A DNA stretch of 64,000 nucleotides from Nodularia sp034931045 (GTDB lineage Bacteria; Cyanobacteriota; Cyanobacteriia; Cyanobacteriales; Nostocaceae), in contig NZ_JAYGHH010000005.1 in NCBI RefSeq assembly GCF_034931045.1, forward strand, positions 124,001 to 188,000. Direction: 5' to 3'. The translations under genes were made by a program, and so were the position numbers. Of the stretch, positions 42,752 to 54,538 are shown in pieces. Positions within the stretch are counted from its first letter, which is position 1; each line of letters begins with the position of its first letter. Under the pieces are notes generated by a model, which was given only the letters and a program-made list of their open reading frames with translations, was not told the origin of the DNA and did not search any database.

Positions 42752-45700
42752 GTGCTGTAATTACAGGATCTATCATATCGCTCACTAAATTGCAATTAAC
42801 CCAAATCCCTATCAGGGATTGAAATCACGTCAACGAAAGTCGAGAACGTTGGGAGATATATTGCAATTAACCCAAATCCCTATCAGGGATTGAAATATCA
42901 TGCTAGATCAAATCAAAGCAGCTTACAAAATTGCAATTAACCCAAATCCCTATCAGGGATTGAAATTACATTAAGCCAAGAGATATCGCTTAGACTTTGC
43001 ATTGCAATTAACCCAAATCCCTATCAGGGATTGAAATTTACATTGGGGCGATAGCGCGGAGGAATTAATGATTGCAATTAACCCAAATCCCTATCAGGGA
43101 TTGAAATTACATAGAAGTGATGACTCAACTATCTAGTATCATATTGCAATTAACCCAAATCCCTATCAGGGATTGAAATTGAGAAACGCAAGTGTTCTCG
43201 GAAAGGGGCAACTATTGCAATTAACCCAAATCCCTATCAGGGATTGAAATAACTCTACTCAATTCAGATAACCCAAACTCCAGGAATTGCAATTAACCCA
43301 AATCCCTATCAGGGATTGAAATAACAGAAAGAAAAAATTTACAAGGCAATTTCTGACGATTGCAATTAACCCAAATCCCTATCAGGGATTGAAATCCTCG
43401 AAGGAATGGCGATCGCATTCTCCAACTTTGAATTGCAATTAACCCAAATCCCTATCAGGGATTGAAATACAACATTCCTCTTAAATCAGTGGAATTGAAC
43501 TAATTGCAATTAACCCAAATCCCTATCAGGGATTGAAATCACACAACCGAACAAGCATCTGCGGGACTTTTCCATTGCAATTAACCCAAATCCCTATCAG
43601 GGATTGAAATATACCAGCTTCAGCACCATTTGAGTTACCATTCCCTGAATTGCAATTAACCCAAATCCCTATCAGGGATTGAAATTGGTGCCTAACGCTG
43701 ATTTCGATATTGAAATTAATGATTGCAATTAACCCAAATCCCTATCAGGGATTGAAATCACCAAACTATAGATATTGGGGGTAGGGATGGCATTGCAATT
43801 AACCCAAATCCCTATCAGGGATTGAAATTGCACTGCTTTGAGCCTGACCTGCCTTCCCATCATTGCAATTAACCCAAATCCCTATCAGGGATTGAAATTG
43901 GACTTCTCGTGAAATTTCATCCTCATCATTCATTGCAATTAACCCAAATCCCTATCAGGGATTGAAATGACTATCGCTGGAATGAAGCGATAATTCAGAA
44001 CAATTGCAATTAACCCAAATCCCTATCAGGGATTGAAATTTTGGCGTTCAACCAATTGATGACGGCAAATTCACAATTGCAATTAACCCAAATCCCTATC
44101 AGGGATTGAAATGGGACTGATTGATTTTGATATCGGCAACTACGATCGCATTGCAATTAACCCAAATCCCTATCAGGGATTGAAATCTAGATTCACGTAA
44201 GGCAAGGCACTTCCGTATTGCATTGCAATTAACCCAAATCCCTATCAGGGATTGAAATTCAACAGTTGCTCCACCTGTGGCACTTGCACCTACATTGCAA
44301 TTAACCCAAATCCCTATCAGGGATTGAAATGAATTTCTTTGACTACATCAGGACTTGCTTCGCTGAATTGCAATTAACCCAAATCCCTATCAGGGATTGA
44401 AATACGGTAGGACGCTCAATTCCTTTAGAGGCCGGACAAAATTGCAATTAACCCAAATCCCTATCAGGGATTGAAATCTGACATCTTTCTTCTATGCGCT
44501 GCCCTCTTTTCATTGCAATTAACCCAAATCCCTATCAGGGATTGAAATATTTACCATCTAAAAGTTCTAATCGGTAATTCATCAATTGCAATTAACCCAA
44601 ATCCCTATCAGGGATTGAAATAAGCCAACTATATATGCTGCTTTTCTCAGAAATGAAGAATTGCAATTAACCCAAATCCCTATCAGGGATTGAAATTTGA
44701 TGAATGCCCCCGCCATACCTTGTCTAAAATATTGCAATTAACCCAAATCCCTATCAGGGATTGAAATACATTATTAAGCGAGATGGTGAAGAGGTAGGAA
44801 GTATATTGCAATTAACCCAAATCCCTATCAGGGATTGAAATGGAACCCTTGCCCAGCAAGGCGGGTGGTGGATTCGATTGCAATTAACCCAAATCCCTAT
44901 CAGGGATTGAAATTCGCGACTATCCTATGTTGCACACTGCTTGAGAACGGGCGGCTCATTGCAATTAACCCAAATCCCTATCAGGGATTGAAATTCGCGA
45001 CTATGGTAAGAAGTTCCGCAAGCAAGAAGATTGCAATTAACCCAAATCCCTATCAGGGATTGAAATTGGCGAGACTGGGATGTCCAAAGACTCTGGGAAA
45101 GATTGCAATTAACCCAAATCCCTATCAGGGATTGAAATTCGTGCGCCCACCTGCGGTAATGCCTCCTCCAAATAATTGCAATTAACCCAAATCCCTATCA
45201 GGGATTGAAATTTGGCTATGGCTAATTAATCCCTTGATGCTCCCATTGCAATTAACCCAAATCCCTATCAGGGATTGAAATCGATGCCTGACCAGGGAAT
45301 TTCAAAATATATTTCATTGCAATTAACCCAAATCCCTATCAGGGATTGAAATTTTCAACCACTCCCATGTAAAGAGACTCATATTTTATTGCAATTAACC
45401 CAAATCCCTATCAGGGATTGAAATGGGGCGGGGCATAAATCTTGACTACGCGCTTGTTAAAATTGCAATTAACCCAAATCCCTATCAGGGATTGAAATGA
45501 ATGAAGAGATGAGAAAGGAGAGCAATGAAACTATATTGCAATTAACCCAAATCCCTATCAGGGATTGAAATCTCACCAACCCCCAACTGGAGTAAATCAC
45601 TCATTAATTGCAATTAACCCAAATCCCTATCAGGGATTGAAATGCTTAATTCCTATTCTTTAAAAATAAGGACTGAATTGCAATTAACCCAAATCCCTAT

Positions 45701-48700
45701 CAGGGATTGAAATAAAAAACATACTAAAAAACACCCCCTATATACTTAGATTGCAATTAACCCAAATCCCTATCAGGGATTGAAATAAGCTCTCGACCTA
45801 GCGGACTATCGTCGTATTATTGCAATTAACCCAAATCCCTATCAGGGATTGAAATGTATGCCTGACCAATTTCTGTGCCTACCATTTGTAGAATTGCAAT
45901 TAACCCAAATCCCTATCAGGGATTGAAATACTTATCTGGAATTGCACCCTAACAGGTAGATTTATTGCAATTAACCCAAATCCCTATCAGGGATTGAAAT
46001 CACCCCCAACCACTTTCTAATAAAAGCTTTGAGATTGCAATTAACCCAAATCCCTATCAGGGATTGAAATAGAAAAAAGAATTTCCGCCAACTGAAGAAA
46101 TCTTAATTGCAATTAACCCAAATCCCTATCAGGGATTGAAATAAAATCAATGCTTCCTTAACATGGGGACAGCAATAATTGCAATTAACCCAAATCCCTA
46201 TCAGGGATTGAAATGGAATTGAATGGGATACGGATATAGCAGAGTTGTAATTGCAATTAACCCAAATCCCTATCAGGGATTGAAATTACTAACTGGAGAA
46301 CCAGAGACTTGACTCGCAAGGCAAATTGCAATTAACCCAAATCCCTATCAGGGATTGAAATTTTAACTGGAATTTAGAATCAAACTAAATTTGGATTGCA
46401 ATTAACCCAAATCCCTATCAGGGATTGAAATCTTTGAAATTGGTTTCGACATAGAAACTTTTGGCATTGCAATTAACCCAAATCCCTATCAGGGATTGAA
46501 ATCTAACTTATCTGAGAAACATTCCTTGGTTTATAATTGCAATTAACCCAAATCCCTATCAGGGATTGAAATTCTTAGTCTCCCATGCCATCTGCCATAA
46601 ATATTGATTGCAATTAACCCAAATCCCTATCAGGGATTGAAACGATTGATAATGCGGCTGTAGTGGTTGTAGCTGGCAAATTGCAATTAACCCAAATCCC
46701 TATCAGGGATTGAAACCCCCATACTTCAGCCGTAAAAATAAGATATGGTAGAATTGCAATTAACCCAAATCCCTATCAGGGATTGAAACGTGCATCCAAA
46801 CCCCCTACCTAATACTTTGCAAATATTGCAATTAACCCAAATCCCTATCAGGGATTGAAACGGGATGGGCGTTGGGAAAAAGTTCGGGAGAATTATTGCA
46901 ATTAACCCAAATCCCTATCAGGGATTGAAACAGAAGAGGGGCGAATAGAGAATAGGCGGAGTGTTCGATTGCAATTAACCCAAATCCCTATCAGGGATTG
47001 AAACTGTATATTAATTATAGTAACAGAAATTAATCAGCAATTGCAATTAACCCAAATCCCTATCAGGGATTGAAACTCTTCGATCATTTCTAAGTCGGCG
47101 GCGGTGTACTATTGCAATTAACCCAAATCCCTATCAGGGATTGAAACGTTTATTATACGACCGAATAAGCAGTCCAAGCGAATTGCAATTAACCCAAATC
47201 CCTATCAGGGATTGAAACAACTTCCTCGACATAACTTCCTCGACAGAATAAAATTGCAATTAACCCAAATCCCTATCAGGGATTGAAACGGGATAGTATT
47301 TTTTATAGAATATAGAGAATATCTTATTGCAATTAACCCAAATCCCTATCAGGGATTGAAACTTTTCGCCAAAGCGGGGGACTTGGGTAGGATGAAGATT
47401 GCAATTAACCCAAATCCCTATCAGGGATTGAAACTTCCTAGGAAAATTCCGACTATTGAATCCACTGTTGAATTGCAATTAACCCAAATCCCTATCAGGG
47501 ATTGAAACTAAGACTTCATGATTGTCTTTAATTTCAAAACTGATTGCAATTAACCCAAATCCCTATCAGGGATTGAAACTGCATTCTTGGTTCATGTACT
47601 CGGCAATAAATGCCATTGCAATTAACCCAAATCCCTATCAGGGATTGAAACGTGGTCAGTGGCAGGAAAAATGAGAGGGTTTAGCGATTGCAATTAACCC
47701 AAATCCCTATCAGGGATTGAAACAAAGACCAACCCTTGAAATCTTATAATAACTCACATTGCAATTAACCCAAATCCCTATCAGGGATTGAAACATTAGA
47801 CAAAAAACTTGAACTAGAACAGCAAATCATTGCAATTAACCCAAATCCCTATCAGGGATTGAAACTTTTTACGTCGAGATATTGCTTATTTATTTTTATA
47901 ATTGCAATTAACCCAAATCCCTATCAGGGATTGAAACCAGGCACAATTGATTACCCATTTGGCTGGACAGAATTGCAATTAACCCAAATCCCTATCAGGG
48001 ATTGAAACTTACAGCACCTCCCTAAAGATGAAGCTCTGACTAATTGCAATTAACCCAAATCCCTATCAGGGATTGAAACTAGTTGCAATCAAAGCGTCTG
48101 TTCTGAATTATCGCATTGCAATTAACCCAAATCCCTATCAGGGATTGAAACCACCAGCGCGCTTTTGATTTGGCAATCGGGAAGAGATTGCAATTAACCC
48201 AAATCCCTATCAGGGATTGAAACCCCACACATCCAGCAGTACCTGGTGCTGTCCTAATATTGCAATTAACCCAAATCCCTATCAGGGATTGAAACTTTTG
48301 GGTATAAATTAAAACAATTTGACCTAAAAATTGCAATTAACCCAAATCCCTATCAGGGATTGAAACTTTGTTATTTGTTGTTTAGAATAATATCCTGGTA
48401 AATTGCAATTAACCCAAATCCCTATCAGGGATTGAAACCAGAGTGCATCGAATAAAAAACTTCGGTTGCAGATTGCAATTAACCCAAATCCCTATCAGGG
48501 ATTGAAACTTTACTTGTACTTTCATGTTTTTGATTTGTCCCTATTGCAATTAACCCAAATCCCTATCAGGGATTGAAACAAGTACAAACACTGATTGCTG
48601 CGGCTTTAAACGCTTGCATTGCAATTAACCCAAATCCCTATCAGGGATTGAAACAGGACTTGCAAGAAAGTTTGGATCAGCACACATTGTTATTGCAATT

Positions 48701-51700
48701 AACCCAAATCCCTATCAGGGATTGAAACAAGGTATTAGAAACGGAAACCGATTTACAACAGATTGCAATTAACCCAAATCCCTATCAGGGATTGAAACAT
48801 CAATAACCCCCACAGAAACAATAGCGCTCCGAATTGCAATTAACCCAAATCCCTATCAGGGATTGAAACAAAGAAAGCAACAGCACCAAAAAATCCACCT
48901 AGCTTCATTGCAATTAACCCAAATCCCTATCAGGGATTGAAACCTACGGTTTGCCTTTCTCCGAAAATGGCTTTAAATGATTGCAATTAACCCAAATCCC
49001 TATCAGGGATTGAAACATTTAACTTTTCGTAAAACTCTTTCTTGCGTCGGGGGAGATTGCAATTAACCCAAATCCCTATCAGGGATTGAAACGTATTCAG
49101 TAGGAGTTAACATTAGTTCTGGTAACCGTATTGCAATTAACCCAAATCCCTATCAGGGATTGAAACATCAAAGCACTGGCTAGAGTGAACGCATCTACTA
49201 TTGCAATTAACCCAAATCCCTATCAGGGATTGAAACTTTACCGACCATTTGCTCCAAAGCGATGAAAATTATTGCAATTAACCCAAATCCCTATCAGGGA
49301 TTGAAACAGCGAAGGTGTTTGTCCTCTTCTCTGGAACCATAATATTGCAATTAACCCAAATCCCTATCAGGGATTGAAACTTTTGTGGGTATTCAAGCAA
49401 CTCAACGTTACTTTGATTGCAATTAACCCAAATCCCTATCAGGGATTGAAACTGTGCTATAGAGAGCGATCACCAAGCTGTAAGATTGCAATTAACCCAA
49501 ATCCCTATCAGGGATTGAAACCCCACATATTCATAAACTCTAACTAACGGGAACTTATTGCAATTAACCCAAATCCCTATCAGGGATTGAAACTGAAGCA
49601 AATAACGCGGTGAATTTCCGCTTACTTATTGCAATTAACCCAAATCCCTATCAGGGATTGAAACTCTGGATCTTTGTGGATAAGTTCTTGGGGAGGAATT
49701 GCAATTAACCCAAATCCCTATCAGGGATTGAAACTTTCTGGGTACGCAAGCCGTAAAACAAAGCGGCAAATATTGCAATTAACCCAAATCCCTATCAGGG
49801 ATTGAAACGCATGGAGGACGCTGAGATTTTGGAAGCGTTTTATTGCAATTAACCCAAATCCCTATCAGGGATTGAAACGCCTTTCTTGTGTAGCCACAAC
49901 TGCCCTCGCTCTACATTGCAATTAACCCAAATCCCTATCAGGGATTGAAACCTGCTCCCTCCCCACTTTTCCCAACCCAATCCACATTGCAATTAACCCA
50001 AATCCCTATCAGGGATTGAAACGCTCTTGGTCGGAAAACTTAACCTGTAGCGCTAGGATTGCAATTAACCCAAATCCCTATCAGGGATTGAAACTGCGAA
50101 CGGGATTAAGAGATTTGTCATCTTTACATTGCAATTAACCCAAATCCCTATCAGGGATTGAAACTAGAAACCTACGTTGCTATTCCTACTATCCAAGTTA
50201 TTGCAATTAACCCAAATCCCTATCAGGGATTGAAACAAATCTCAAATAGCACAATCTGGTTACTCGCTAGATTGCAATTAACCCAAATCCCTATCAGGGA
50301 TTGAAACTAATAGCTTTCTCAATCATCTCGTTGGTGACTCTTAAGATTGCAATTAACCCAAATCCCTATCAGGGATTGAAACTAATTACATCTTATCGGC
50401 GATCGCCTGACGTACAAAAATTGCAATTAACCCAAATCCCTATCAGGGATTGAAACGATCAATTGTTACTTGCTTAATACCTTTCATTTTTAATTGCAAT
50501 TAACCCAAATCCCTATCAGGGATTGAAACTTGAGAGTTGGTTTCACAGATCAACCCGCTAACAAATTGCAATTAACCCAAATCCCTATCAGGGATTGAAA
50601 CTAGAAAAATGATGTGAAGTTTGTTCATCAAATCATTGCAATTAACCCAAATCCCTATCAGGGATTGAAACCACCTGGGATATAGAGGGGTATCCCTCTA
50701 TTATTGCATTGCAATTAACCCAAATCCCTATCAGGGATTGAAACATAGTAAAAGATTCTAAAGCAATACCATTTTTTAATTGCAATTAACCCAAATCCCT
50801 ATCAGGGATTGAAACTTCTAACAAAGAAGGGTTTGGCGTTAAAATTCAGCATTGCAATTAACCCAAATCCCTATCAGGGATTGAAACGTTCTAAGTTGCT
50901 CTCGCTGCCAACGAAAATGGATTGCAATTAACCCAAATCCCTATCAGGGATTGAAACTTATAACTGGTTTGGGTGTATGCTCCACCCTGAAATTGCAATT
51001 AACCCAAATCCCTATCAGGGATTGAAACAAACTTGACCTTACACTTTAACCTTGCATCCTCATTGCAATTAACCCAAATCCCTATCAGGGATTGAAACTT
51101 TAATCAGTGGGAAACGATCGCCTACCGCCTGAAATTGCAATTAACCCAAATCCCTATCAGGGATTGAAACCTTTGAAGGTGAACCGTGTGATACTGATTA
51201 TCAAAATTGCAATTAACCCAAATCCCTATCAGGGATTGAAACTTGATGATTACTACTCCACCCCACCCCACCCACCTATCATTGCAATTAACCCAAATCC
51301 CTATCAGGGATTGAAACAATAGAAAATCAAAAATAGTGTAAAGTGATAGTCAGATTGCAATTAACCCAAATCCCTATCAGGGATTGAAACTCCTAAAACA
51401 AGTAAGTTGTGGATGCCCCAACTTTGATTGCAATTAACCCAAATCCCTATCAGGGATTGAAACTCCAGGTAGTTGAGGATTATTAGGATCTCCACCACAT
51501 TGCAATTAACCCAAATCCCTATCAGGGATTGAAACCTTAGAGGAATGATTGTAAGCGCAAAAGTTAAAATTGCAATTAACCCAAATCCCTATCAGGGATT
51601 GAAACTTTTCTGGACATACCTTTAATGTGCTACACATTACATTGCAATTAACCCAAATCCCTATCAGGGATTGAAACGCCTCTTGTATATAATACCATGC

Positions 51701-52324
51701 TGAAAATTCCTATTGCAATTAACCCAAATCCCTATCAGGGATTGAAACTGCACTAGCTTTAATCCCAAATATGAACACCCTTTATTGCAATTAACCCAAA
51801 TCCCTATCAGGGATTGAAACGATTTGTTAACTAATGCAGACTTGGACGCTCAGATTGCAATTAACCCAAATCCCTATCAGGGATTGAAACCGAAGATACC
51901 AGCTAGGCGGAGAAATAAGAGAAGATTGCAATTAACCCAAATCCCTATCAGGGATTGAAACAGATCCGAAGGATATCCTGGATCATACGGCGGGACTATT
52001 GCAATTAACCCAAATCCCTATCAGGGATTGAAACGAGGATGCGATCGCTCGTTACCCGGATTGGAGAATATATTGCAATTAACCCAAATCCCTATCAGGG
52101 ATTGAAACAAAGTAGGAGTAAATTAATGGCGATCGCAGGACTATTGCAATTAACCCAAATCCCTATCAGGGATTGAAACTCTATCCTCAATGGAACTGAT
52201 GAAGACTGGGACGAATTGCAATTAACCCAAATCCCTATCAGGGATTGAAACAAAAAATAGAAGGGCAAAAAACCTCTTAATCTAAAAATTGCAATTAACC
52301 CAAATCCCTATCAGGGATTGAAAC
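42710..52324 (+). CRISPR. Giant CRISPR array, 134 repeats / 133 spacers, no cas genes nearby
   Basis: The 37-nt repeat starts ATTGCAATTAACCCAAAT, contains the hairpin AATCCCT-ATC-AGGGATT, and ends GAAAT or GAAAC. By hand count there are 134 copies and 133 spacers averaging 35 nt (most 32-39; outliers of 42 and 44 nt). The GAAA(C/T) end gives the usual 8-nt crRNA handle, so transcription is rightward and the leader should be on the left. Repeats 1-54 (to 46572) end in T; repeats 55-134 (from 46607) end in C. Apart from the last base the repeats look identical, so the array is not visibly decayed at the right end. The repeat resembles those of cyanobacterial type I-D/III loci; the type cannot be proven without the cas genes, none of which lies in this window. 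Confidence 0.99.
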
Positions 52325-52578
52325 GAATATCGGAATCCATCAAGGGACTTCCAAATAAAAAAACACCCAACCACCTAACGCAGAAAACCTTTCAAACCCT
52401 CATAACTCTGTGTACTCTGCGTCTCTGTGGTAGCCTTCGGCAAGCTACGCTAACGTTTATTTGGATAATTTATTTCTAGTAAGTCCCTTACTATATCTGT
52501 AGCAAAATTTATCTACAGACATAGATAACCTGATTTAACAATCAGACTATTATTGTGAGAAACAGATGATGTAATAAT
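52325..52578. other. Sequence after the array, with transposon-end relic and dispersed repeats
   Basis: GGGACTTCCAAATAAAAAAA at 52344-52363 resembles the AGAGACTTCCAAATAAAAAA end of the MITE-like elements at 32330 and 62537. It is followed by a CTCTGCGTCTCTGTGG repeat (52415-52430) and a TTCGGCAAGCTACGCTAACG repeat (52436-52455). The remaining about 120 bp is AT-rich and should hold the promoter of the next gene. Confidence 0.55.
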
Positions 52579-54432
52579 ATGTGCCAAAATTGTCAGCAAG
52601 TCATAGAACAGCTAAGTATTAATATTTCTCTGTTCTTTGAAAAATTAGAAGCAAGTGCAAACAAAAAGCCACTAAGCGACCTAGACAAGAAAATTATCTG
52701 TCAATCTCTATTAGGATATTCTCGGCAACAAATAGCTAATATAGCCAAACTCTCTGAGCAAAATATTAGAGATAGACTGAGTAAATATATTTATCCTAGA
52801 ATAGCAGAAACATTGCAAGTTGAGCAAGAACAGATAGCTGGTAACTGGGTCGTAATTTTGAATTTATTACTAGAACCAAATAAAAATTATAAATTAAATC
52901 CTCCCCCTCAACTAAACAATGATAACTTTCAAGGTAGCTTTGGTAGACAAATTTTTCTGCATCCTCCTAATCAAGAAATTGTTCAGTTTCAAATAGAAGG
53001 AACACAATTTTATCAACAAGGACTTTATTACCAAGCTTTAAAGTGTTTTATCTCGGCTTGGAAAAAAGAATTAGAAATTTACAAAACTGGGAATTCTGAA
53101 GTCTTAATTTATATAAATAATTGTTTGATTGAATATAAACAATCGCTTTTACAAACGAAAAAAATAAAAACTTATACTCTGGCTGTAGTTGTACCATTTC
53201 ATCACAATCAGGGTCATGTAGCTGCTGAGATTTTGCAAGGAATTGCCCAAATTCAATTACAAATAAATTTACCAGTTTTTGAGAAACTTTCTGTAGATAA
53301 AGAAATAAATTTAGATGACATCAAACCAGATAAATTTTTTAACCTCAATAATACAGGTAGTCAAATATCTTTAAAAATTCTGATTGTTAATGATCCGAAT
53401 AATTTATATGACCCATATAACCAAACAGCAGAAAATTTAGCAAACTTAGCCCCACAATTAAATTTGATAGCTATTATTGGTCATTACTCCAGCGAAATGA
53501 CTCAAAAAGCACTACATTTTTATTCTCAGAATAGTCTAGCTTTAGTAAATTCCAGTAGTACATCTAATGAACTTTCACATTTATCTAGAGGTAAAAGTTT
53601 ATCCTTTTTTAGAATAACTACTCAAGATAGTGTGAGTGCTGCATATTTAGCTAGTTATTTGCTCAAAAATTTTTCCCATCAAGGCTTAAAAAAAGTGGCT
53701 ATTATCTATAACCAGAATAGCAGTTATAGCACCTCCTATAAAAATAGTTTTAAAGAATATTTATCACCACATCAAAAACAGTTCGTTCTTGTAAAAGAAT
53801 GTGGATATATTAGTGAAACCTATTATCAAATTCAAGATTACTTAGAAACTATTAACCAAGACAATGTTGATATCATCATTATAATTCCTGATGGTGGTAT
53901 TGAACCTAATTCTCTGAATAATTCTGGTTTAATTAGTCGGTTAAATCTCAATAAATCTTTAATAGCTGGTTCGGCGACATTTTACCAAGAAAATGTTTTG
54001 CATTGGATTCATGAACAAAACCAATATAATCAGATTAATCAAGAACAGTGCCAAATTATTGCTTGTATTCCTTGGCATATCAACAGCCGCAGAAATGGCT
54101 ATCATAGTGATAATTCCTTGTCTCAGCAATTTTGTCAGATAGCTACGCAATTATGGGGAGAAGAAAACTTAACATGGCGCAGCGCTACAGCTTTTGATTC
54201 AGTGTTAATAATTCTCAGAGTTCTCGAAAAATATCAGATTCAAGATAGTCAATCTTTGCTAATACATCTCAATCAATATTTCAAAGAACAAAGAAAACAA
54301 GTACAGGGAGTTACAGGAATTATTGAATTTAATGAAAATGGCGATCGCCCGCATCCTCCCTCAGAAATAGTTGGTGTCCAATGGAATGCACAAAAGCAAA
54401 AATGGCAATGGGATATCGTCAATAATTTATAG
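52579..54432 (+). CDS. HTH-like / periplasmic-binding-fold receptor protein
   Basis: This 617-residue protein has three parts. Residues 1-95 form a helix-turn-helix-like segment (LSDLDKKIICQSLLGYSRQQ, IANIAKLSEQNIRDRLSKYI). Residues about 130-200 look like a TPR-type helical hairpin (FQIEGTQFYQQGLYYQALKC). From about 205 on it is a type-1 periplasmic-binding fold of the branched-chain amino-acid receptor family (YTLAVVVPFHHNQGHVAAEI, IAIIGHYSSEMTQKALHFYS, LALVNSSSTSNELSHLSRG, FDSVLIILRVLEKY). There is no signal peptide, so the binding domain is probably cytoplasmic. This suggests a ligand-sensing regulator or conflict-type receptor rather than an ABC transporter subunit; no permease or ATPase genes are near. 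Confidence 0.78.
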   Translation: MCQNCQQVIEQLSINISLFFEKLEASANKKPLSDLDKKIICQSLLGYSRQQIANIAKLSEQNIRDRLSKYIYPRIAETLQVEQEQIAGNWVVILNLLLEPNKNYKLNPPPQLNNDNFQGSFGRQIFLHPPNQEIVQFQIEGTQFYQQGLYYQALKCFISAWKKELEIYKTGNSEVLIYINNCLIEYKQSLLQTKKIKTYTLAVVVPFHHNQGHVAAEILQGIAQIQLQINLPVFEKLSVDKEINLDDIKPDKFFNLNNTGSQISLKILIVNDPNNLYDPYNQTAENLANLAPQLNLIAIIGHYSSEMTQKALHFYSQNSLALVNSSSTSNELSHLSRGKSLSFFRITTQDSVSAAYLASYLLKNFSHQGLKKVAIIYNQNSSYSTSYKNSFKEYLSPHQKQFVLVKECGYISETYYQIQDYLETINQDNVDIIIIIPDGGIEPNSLNNSGLISRLNLNKSLIAGSATFYQENVLHWIHEQNQYNQINQEQCQIIACIPWHINSRRNGYHSDNSLSQQFCQIATQLWGEENLTWRSATAFDSVLIILRVLEKYQIQDSQSLLIHLNQYFKEQRKQVQGVTGIIEFNENGDRPHPPSEIVGVQWNAQKQKWQWDIVNNL

Positions 54433-54538
54433 TTATTTCCTAATTATTCACACCTGTCGTTTAAATATTCTACAGATGCAGTAGAAATCTCCTCAAACCC
54501 ATTGTTATCTTAATTTTAGACCATCAAGGAAATAAGTA

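Noticed and set aside
44835..45185. ORF coding for repeated IAINPNPYQGLK peptides
   Set aside because: It is the translation of CRISPR repeats; the same applies to the frames at 47260-47478, 48079-48336 and 51107-51322. Repeat-spacer length varies, so the frames are accidental.
45209..45245. GATGCTCCCA at the end of spacer 35 as a match to the MITE end in the tail gene
   Set aside because: Only about 10 bases match, and the last comes from the CRISPR repeat; chance is sufficient.
50285..50400. Spacer 106 (38 nt) sharing its first four bases TAAT with spacer 107, as a second misplaced-nick case
   Set aside because: A 4-base match between neighbours is expected about once by chance among 132 pairs, so it is not evidence on its own.
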